Below the pieces are notes generated by a model that worked only from the letters and a program-made list of their open reading frames with translations, was not told the DNA's origin and ran no database searches. Positions 57,193 to 64,000 of a stretch of DNA of 64,000 bases are shown here, piece by piece (the stretch's first letter is position 1; every line of letters starts with the position of its first letter). Source of the stretch: Allolobophora icterica (lineage: Eukaryota > Annelida > Clitellata > Crassiclitellata > Lumbricidae); assembly GCA_963556255.1 (NCBI GenBank), contig OY744604.1:94469875-94533874 (forward strand), read 5' to 3'. The translations under genes and the position numbers were made by a program.

Positions 57193-57612
57193 TATGCATA
57201 AATGCATATCTAACGTGGCTAACTGATGAGTATTGGATGTGGTCTAAGCACTATAAGACGACGTACAGACTGTAGTAGTTTATGACTTTATTTACAAGTT
57301 AGAAATTAGACGAGCCCCTCGTACCACTGCTTCTTCTCTAACTTGTGACATCTCTGCACACATGTTAGGCTCAGCCTCTATTTATACAGTCAATCGGTTG
57401 GGTTACTCGCTTAGGCCTACTCACATAGCTACGTCTGTTCCTCCCGCTCTGTGTCTCTGTCCGTATTCGTCTCTGTCTCTGTCTGTCTATTCTGTCCTTG
57501 TCGATGTCGGCGAGCGGATGCTGGGCAGCATCGCAGCTCATGACAACTGCGAGGGGCCGTGATGGGGCGTATTTTAAATAATAGTATGGGGTCATCCATA
57601 AATGACGTCCGC

Positions 57613-57782
57613 CAGGGGCGTAACTTTGGCCTAAAAAGTGGGGGGTACCAATACCTTGGTCTAAAAAGTGGGGGGTACCAATTTCTTCTCCACTTTCGTT
57701 TTCCGCATGATAACCATTTTGAACATATTCCCTGCCAGTATTCTCATTCATTTTGGCTCTCGATTTACCTGTGTATCTAAGC
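57613..57782. mobile_element. hAT MITE family G, truncated copy
   Basis: Left 170 bp of the family (CAGGGGCGTAACTTT start), collinear with 26998-27170, cut off at TGTATCTAAGC by the next element. The right half is not visible before the window edge. Confidence 0.85.
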
Positions 57783-57875
57783 CAGTGCTTCCCAACCTTT
57801 TTTCAAACACGGCACACTTTCTAAAAACCATTCACGAGACGGCACACTGCATTTATGGTACTTATCATATATATA
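57783..57875 (+). mobile_element. hAT-like element, left end only
   Basis: Starts CAGTGCTTCCCAACC followed by a T-run and CGGCACAC motifs, a common hAT terminus. Interrupted at 57876 by an LTR retrotransposon. Confidence 0.6.
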
Positions 57876-59543
57876 TGTGGCGGTCGAGGCCACCGTGCGT
57901 ATGTGGGAGGATTTATTTTATGCGAATAGCATCGTTTTCTTTAATTTTACATGCGAAGGGAACAGCATCGTTTCTCTTAATTTTTCATGCGAAGGCCCAG
58001 TATCGATCATTTAATTTTTATTTAATTTCAATAGGCGACTGTCCGGCAACGACCGTGGTAGGGAAGCCCGATCGACGGTGTAAAGCCAGCGCATAGCGAG
58101 CAGACGCGTTAATTCGGGATGCATAGAGCCTGCCTCACGGTGCGCTGCTTTATACGTGAAGAGTTGGTTCGACTCTTCATACATAGCAATACTGTTAAAC
58201 AGCGTTGTTGGTTAGCGACTCAGTTACCGATTCAAATATACTGCACTCAGTGTGGTAGGCGAGTGATTTTGGTTACGACCGAGTCAGAGTTCGAGTTTCC
58301 GGTTAGTACAAATATATTTACGGACGAAAGGGGCGTCCGAATAATATAATCAGGCGATCCCGAGTACAGCTAAAGAAGTTCACTGTTGGGAGACGGGCCG
58401 ACAGCGCCGATCCGGCGGAGTTGGATCCCTCCGTTGATCGCGAAGCGGTCTAGATCCCGATCGTGGGAAATCTACGGCTGAGTAATACTCGGGGAAGGAT
58501 ACCGTTGATACACAGGAAAACCAATTCAGTGTGAGATCGAAAACCAGGGTGAATTTGGCGACGGGCAGGAAAGTCCCTCTTGGGTTTTGAAGAACTCCGC
58601 GATCGGAGCTTGTCCGGTAACCCATGGGAGTAAAGGTGACCTTCTTAAGGTAGCCATTTTCTGGAATTCTGAAATCCTTGAAACCAAGAGTAAATTTGGC
58701 GTCGGGCAAGGAAATCCCTCTTGGAGTTCGAAGAACTCCAAGATCCGACAGTGTTTGGTTTTATACACTGAGACGAGTTTTACGCGATTTCGGCGTACTC
58801 GACACAGGGGAAGTTCTACGCGCTTTCGGCGTACTCGGCCGGGAGAGTTTTACGCGACTTCGGCGTCTTCGGCTGGGAGAGTTTTACGCGACTTCGGCAC
58901 TCGGTGAAGTGACCGTCGGGATACCTGAAAAAACCAGTTTAGTACAAAAACGATAATAAGGGTAAATTTGGCGACAGGCAGGAAGTTCCCTCTTGGGTTT
59001 TGAAGAACCCCGCGATCGGAGCTTGTCCGGTTACCTGTGGGAGTAAGCGTGACCTTCGTTAGGGAACCAAAATTCGGAAATTCTTGGGAACAAAATTCAG
59101 GACATTCTGGTAACCTTACGGGGTCGGCGTTACATTTGGATTGTGACACTTGGATGGCTGACACGCCGGTGGAGCGTTGGAGGGGCTCCATCGCCCGGTA
59201 ACTAAAAATAGTTACTGGGAAAGACCACTGTTACCGAAAGACCGCAGTACGGGAAAAGACCGCCCGACAACTGATTACAGTGCGGTAAGACCAGGAAAAA
59301 CGATAGAGTCAGGAAAATCTTGTATTCAAACCAATCGTTATTCAGAGCAAATAACTTGGTGATCGAAACACGTAGTTCCGAGAACTGACCGAAGTGCGAA
59401 GTAGGGCCCACCTCGTGCGCCGGTCGGAACACAGTTCTGCGTGCGGTTAGGGAGGTTTTAGACCTAGAACCTGTCCTATCAGAAGAGAGTGTCGTGAGAC
59501 CAGTACACCGCGTTAATATCACAGGTGCATATATTATCGCAAG
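57876..59543 (+). mobile_element. 5' LTR and leader of Ty3/gypsy element (internal boundary unresolved)
   Basis: The LTR probably starts at TGTGGCGGTCGAGG. Its 3' end cannot be fixed because the other LTR is off the window; a candidate TGG primer site is TGGGAGACGGGCC at 58386. The leader contains three related blocks (58535-58640, 58690-58745, 58962-59060) sharing AATTTGGCGACGGGCAGGAA-type sequence and CCGCGATCGGAGCTTGTCCG, and four copies of a roughly 32-bp unit with TTTTACGCGACTTCGGCG (58768-58890). Confidence 0.5.
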
Positions 59544-61955
59544 ATGTTCGCGTGTTTGAGACAGCACGACGTGACGACTCGTCAGATGTACACCTTGTCC
59601 TCTCGGACAAGAGAACGTTCAGAGTTTTCCCCTATTGACGATAACTCGAGAGTCATGAGATGCAGAATGGTACGTGAGGGTTCGGTTAAGGTGGAGAAAA
59701 AGAGGAAGTCTTTGACTAAGAGATCTCACAGGAAGCTGAGGACTCCTGCCGGCAAGAGAGCGAACCCTGTTCTAAAGGACGGCCATCCTGAGGACGAGGA
59801 CGTTGCCCACCCGGCGACCGCGGCAGTGGCAGAGTCCGAAAGTGAGATGGAGCTTGACAGCGACACTGTTCGCAAACAAGCGATACCCTCGGGACCTCCT
59901 CGTGGAGAAATGGGCACTGAGAGCGGAGACAGGGAACCGCTCGTCTACAGCAGAAGTAGACAGGATAGTGACCTGGGCGACTCCAGAAGGTCAGTTGGCT
60001 GGAGCCGAACCCAGCCCGACGACGAAGCAGCGTCTCGGGTAAGACCTACACAAATTGGTACCACGTCTGATGAAGGGTTAGTTGATCTCGAGCGACGAAC
60101 GTCACAAACTGGTACCAGAAGTGGGGTTCTAGCGTTTTCTTGTCACAGAACCAGGCAAGGTCAGGAAGATACCGAGGACGAGTCGGATGAAGTGCCCCAT
60201 AGTGAGCACGGAGGCGCGCGTCCAAAGTTACGTAAACGGAAAAGCAAGCGAAGGTTGCTTGATGAAACGGGTGCACCTGACGAAACCAGTGCATTTGAAA
60301 CGGAAGCTGGAACCCGCAGTGGACGTGAAAGAGGTTTCCATGAGGATAACGGATGGTTGATAACCGTTCCAAAGACTACTGAGGTAGTACGGAACGATGT
60401 GAATAACGAGACATTCACACACTGGCGAGAGACCGTTGGTGAGAGTAGGTTTGACAGGTCCAAACCACTCGTCGACAATAGATCGGGGAACCTTGTGCAG
60501 GTTCAAGTACCTAGTATTGTACGGGGCAGGCAACCTGTACAGTTGAGACAGGCTTGTGATAGGCCAAGAGACATTGAGACAGGCCTGAAACCGCGGGGTG
60601 ACGCCGTAGTGCAGAAAACGAGTGGTGACATCGTGGCGCATCAGCGAAACGAAGGCAATCGAGTACCGTTTACCAACATGGAAGAAGGTCGCCCAAGACC
60701 TGTGACAGATGAGGTAGATTGGCAAGCGGAGATGTCTTACCTGCGACAGAGTGTGGCAATGATGAGTTCGAAACTTGAAGAACTGTCTGTTCCTGCTGCT
60801 CAGCATACGAAGTCTTACCGACGCGAGACATCGGGGAAACCTACGGGCCCAGGTTACCAGATGGATCGCCGAGGGAAGCTGCAGATCGAAGAGCCAGCAC
60901 GGAGCAGAGGTAACACAGAGACACGCGAGGAAGTTTCGCTTTCGGAAACTTCGGAAAAGTTACGTAGCCGCTATCTTCCCGAGGACAGCGGGAGAGAGTC
61001 ACACGGAAAAACGGCAAGGCAATCGAGTCGACAACGTCTGTTGACAAGAGGAAGAGTTGAGGCGAAATTACGTTCGTCAGTGAGTTCTTCGGATTCAGAC
61101 ACCGATAGTGTTGGTCCAGAAGAGGCCAGGAGAACCGGAGTCTTTGACAGGAAAAACCTCCGCCAACGAGGAAGACACGAGAGTTATGAGAAAACTGAAA
61201 GGGAGACGTATGGTAAGAAACGTCTACCAGAGTACGAGAGACGCGGTTTAAAACAGGCACTTGATAGAGAAACCGAGAGAGAATCGAACATGGGAAGAGA
61301 CAGAGATCATTTGGCCTGGGATGAGACCCACGAGCGGTACTCTAAAGGGCACAAACCAGATTCGAGAAGTCGTAATTGTCTTAGGTACGACGAATCTGAC
61401 AGACCGCCAGATTCAGGAAAAAGAGATATTCGCGAAGAAGACAGAAGAGTTACGTTCGTCAACGGAAACTCTCAGAGCTCTCGCAATAAATATAAACGAT
61501 CGGAGTCCAAAGACTACGCAGGTGGTGAACCTCGTAGAAAAGGTCAGAGACCGGCTGAGTACATCTCTGATGAAGACAGTGCAACGTCAGGCGACCGAGA
61601 GATGACTACGATGTATTCTAAGTGGCGTACAGGGAAGACGTTGGGTACTCTGAGGGGACAGAGTCGGCACCGGTCAGTGGTGAGGACAGACGAGGAAAAC
61701 GATTCCCGGAGTAACGATGAGGACAACCGGAGAGGAAATCCCAAGAAGAGTGTCGGAAGATCACTTGTTACGCGGACAAGAGGCGAAGACCGATCGGATC
61801 GCGGTATACGAATCAAGCTAGAGAAGTACGACTGCAAGTCAGCGATCGCAGCCTTTCTAGCAAAGTTCGAAGTTTGTGCACGGTGCAACCGGTGGAGTGA
61901 TCAGGAAAAAGCAGACCAGTTAATGTGTGCCCTTTCGGATCGAAAGCATCATTAA
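59544..61955 (+). CDS. Gag N-terminal frame of Ty3/gypsy element (ends at frame break)
   Basis: 803 codons. The first 740 or so residues are highly charged and low in hydrophobics, with many Arg, Glu, Ser and Asp, resembling an extended disordered nucleic-acid-binding region; no domain recognised. Only the last 40 residues look like Gag capsid: KLEKYDCKSAIAAFLAKFEV and WSDQEKADQLMCALS. The frame then ends at a TAA (61953-61955), although capsid sequence continues downstream in another frame (SQLLWDMGAQRDVSW at about 62032). An unusually long Gag for the superfamily. Confidence 0.75.
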   Translation: MFACLRQHDVTTRQMYTLSSRTRERSEFSPIDDNSRVMRCRMVREGSVKVEKKRKSLTKRSHRKLRTPAGKRANPVLKDGHPEDEDVAHPATAAVAESESEMELDSDTVRKQAIPSGPPRGEMGTESGDREPLVYSRSRQDSDLGDSRRSVGWSRTQPDDEAASRVRPTQIGTTSDEGLVDLERRTSQTGTRSGVLAFSCHRTRQGQEDTEDESDEVPHSEHGGARPKLRKRKSKRRLLDETGAPDETSAFETEAGTRSGRERGFHEDNGWLITVPKTTEVVRNDVNNETFTHWRETVGESRFDRSKPLVDNRSGNLVQVQVPSIVRGRQPVQLRQACDRPRDIETGLKPRGDAVVQKTSGDIVAHQRNEGNRVPFTNMEEGRPRPVTDEVDWQAEMSYLRQSVAMMSSKLEELSVPAAQHTKSYRRETSGKPTGPGYQMDRRGKLQIEEPARSRGNTETREEVSLSETSEKLRSRYLPEDSGRESHGKTARQSSRQRLLTRGRVEAKLRSSVSSSDSDTDSVGPEEARRTGVFDRKNLRQRGRHESYEKTERETYGKKRLPEYERRGLKQALDRETERESNMGRDRDHLAWDETHERYSKGHKPDSRSRNCLRYDESDRPPDSGKRDIREEDRRVTFVNGNSQSSRNKYKRSESKDYAGGEPRRKGQRPAEYISDEDSATSGDREMTTMYSKWRTGKTLGTLRGQSRHRSVVRTDEENDSRSNDEDNRRGNPKKSVGRSLVTRTRGEDRSDRGIRIKLEKYDCKSAIAAFLAKFEVCARCNRWSDQEKADQLMCALSDRKHH

Positions 61956-61959
61956 ATAG

Positions 61960-64000
61960 GCTGTCGCTATCACGGTTCTCATCGTTTTGGCGTACGTGCA
62001 GGGTGCCGAGATTGTTACGGGTCCCGCTTCGCAGCTGTTGTGGGACATGGGTGCACAGAGGGACGTGTCTTGGCGAGAACTTGTTGAGCGGCTTAAGGCC
62101 CGGTACGGGTCTGATGACCAAACTAGCCTATATCGGATGAAACTTCGCACTTACCGGCAGGCTCACGGAGAAACGCTGAGTAGTGTAGTGCAGGAAGTAC
62201 GAAGGCTAATGGCTTTGGCATACCCAGGACCAACAAGTGATATCGTCGAGACGGTCGCTTGTGACGCTTTCATTGATGCACTGGCAAACCAAGATTTGGG
62301 GCAGAAGGTGCGCGAGCGAGAACCAGTTAACCTCGAAGCGGCGTATAAACATGCGGTGAGGTTGGATGCCTATGGTCGATCTTCGACACAAGGTGGTGAT
62401 TTAGACCGGAGACACGCGAGAGTTAAAGCTACCATGGAAGACCGAAAAGACTCGAGCACTGAGGGGCAACAGTCTCGTCGTCTAGAAGATCTCGAGCGAA
62501 AGATTAAAAATCTTTCAAGAGAACTTGATCGAGTGACAATAAATCAGAATTTGGGCATCGTTCCGAGAAAGCCTCATGAAAGGGAGAACAGTTCTGATCT
62601 AGCTGTGGGAGATCAGAGGACAACCGAACCGAATGTGGGATGGCGACGGATTTATCCGCCCACACGGTTGCGTAACCCGGATATCGAATGCTACTTGTGC
62701 AAACGAAAAGGACACATGAAGCGATATTGTCCTCAGAGAAACGCTGAGACGAATGGTGCAACCGGTACCAGTGAACCTACAAAGGCTGAACCGATACAAG
62801 AGGAAACCCAAAACCGACTGGTCAAAGGCAGTAGGGTGGCCTACGTGGTTGCGAGACTGGCAGGAAAACGTATACACTGTCTACTTGATTCTGGAAGTGA
62901 AATGTCACTTGTGCCACGACGTTTCGTGCTAGACGCTGTGCTAGTACCGTCAGAACAGCGACTCCTAGCCGCTAATGGAAGTCAGATTAAGGTGGATGGT
63001 GAAACTAACCTTAAGATTCGGATCGGAAAGCAGGTGTACCCTGTACCCTGTCTAGTTACAGACCAAGTGACAGAAGTGATCTTGGGGTTATCTTGGCTGG
63101 AAGCCAATCAGGCAAGATGGGACTTCGCAAGTCGATGCGTTTTCCTTGGGAGCGAGAAGATCCCTCTGAAAGAGGTCGTTACCGAGTCCATGTGCCGGAG
63201 GGTTATTGTGCAAGAGGACATAATAGTTCCTCCAAGGAGCGAAGTTGACGTTCCAGCTTGGGTCGTATACCCGCATTTCCAAAAAGATAACGAAGATTGG
63301 ACGACCATTCCAATGGAATTATCAAAAGATTTGATAATCGGACGTACGTTGGTGACAGGAAGAGACACGGAAGTGTGGATCAGGATGTTGAATGTTGGAG
63401 ACAGAGATTCGCTAGTCAAGAAACGGACTGAATGTCCGCTGGAGCGAGTGAACGTAGTCGATGTGACAGTTAATCGAGCCAGAACGGAATCGTATGATGA
63501 GCCTTACCGAAGCGAAAATCCGGAGAAGCCTATGGGCCCAGGTTATCCGGAGGAACGCCGAGGAAAGCAGCAAAGTACGATTGACCGGTTTGGATCGAAG
63601 ATTAGTACAACGGCCAGTGTGGCGGAGCAGACGCTCAACCCACTTGCCGAACAGTCCCTAAAACGACTATGGGAAGAAGTGCCAGCAGACATTTCGGAAG
63701 AAGAGCGAATCAGGTTACGAAAACTTGTGCTAACGTACAGCGCAACGTTTTCCCTTAACGAAAGTGATAACGGATTCACTTCGGTGATCCAACACGAGAT
63801 CGATACGGGACAGGAGAAACCAGTTCGGCAACCTTTGAGACGTCAACCGCTTTCCATGTTACCGGAAGTTGATCGTCAGGTAGAAGACATGTTGAGACAA
63901 GGAATCATTGAACCTTCGATATCGGAATGGGCATCCAATGTCGTAATGGTTAAGAAAAAGGATGGCAGTATGCGTTTCTGTATCGATTACAGGCAACTGA
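61960..64000 (+). CDS. Gag C-terminus, protease and RT start of Ty3/gypsy element (partial)
   Basis: Open in one frame to the window edge (+1 relative to the upstream frame). Gag capsid continues (WDMGAQRDVSWRELVERLKA, YRQAHGETLSS), then a predicted coiled coil (LEDLERKIKNLSRELDRV, 62485-62538), zinc knuckle CYLCKRKGHMKRYC (62689-62730), protease LLDSGSEMSLVP (Asp at 62887), and reverse transcriptase from about 63780: HEIDTG, GIIEPSISEWASNVVMVKKK, and FCIDYRQL at the edge. RT follows protease directly, so this is the conventional Ty3/gypsy order, unlike the two Gmr1-type elements. No start codon is assigned; it is probably translated from the upstream gag ATG in an intact relative. Confidence 0.85.

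Larger units (their letters stand above)
56484..57600 (+). repeat. Partial segmental duplication of the gene 1 locus
   Basis: Matches from inside intron 1 of gene 1 (TTGCTGAAACTACRTTTCGG, 44774 versus 56484) through exon 2, the 3' flank, the CATA microsatellite and the 46650-46900 flank. Exon 1 and the upstream part of the intron are missing. The 694-bp element at 45465 is absent here. Confidence 0.88.

Overview
The window looks like repeat-rich nuclear DNA of an invertebrate animal, most likely a marine deuterostome such as an echinoderm or hemichordate. The reasons are the spliced genes with GT/AG introns, the abundance of hAT, Tc1/mariner and tRNA-derived SINE copies, two LTR retrotransposons of the Gmr1 type (integrase upstream of reverse transcriptase, first described from deuterostomes), and a dispersed palindromic motif TAGGCCTA. 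The species assignment is an inference. Nothing here is bacterial, so there are no operons or ribosome binding sites to call.

Layout. 1-4089: a minus-strand Gmr1-like retrotransposon with one open gag-pol frame running off the left edge, its primer-binding site and a candidate 5' LTR. 4290-20828: a 16.5 kb minisatellite of 28-bp and 36-bp units with kilobase-scale internal duplications. 20829-33206: layered repeats (SINEs, hAT elements with 8-bp target duplications, a DD37D-type mariner derivative, microsatellites) with no convincing host gene. 33207-39069: a complete, apparently young Gmr1-like element with two 488-bp LTRs that read identical and an intact 1540-codon gag-pol frame, sitting inside a (TA)n tract. 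39070-44300: more old repeats.

44316-57600 is the gene-bearing part. Two plus-strand two-exon genes (44316-45386 and 49446-51719) encode small proteins with two hydrophobic segments flanking a basic loop, resembling the CD225/dispanin (IFITM-like) fold. A third copy of the second exon (56675-56832) lies in a partial segmental duplication of the first locus and lacks exon 1. The intron just upstream of exon 2 in the first and third copies derives from a SINE, including the likely branch-point region. Later insertions (a 694-bp inverted-repeat element, MITEs, a LINE fragment) separate the copies and give a relative chronology.

57876-64000: a plus-strand Ty3/gypsy element with conventional order (gag, protease, reverse transcriptase), a very long charged Gag N-terminus and a frame break inside Gag. 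It runs off the right edge and is inserted into a hAT-like element that is itself inserted into a MITE.
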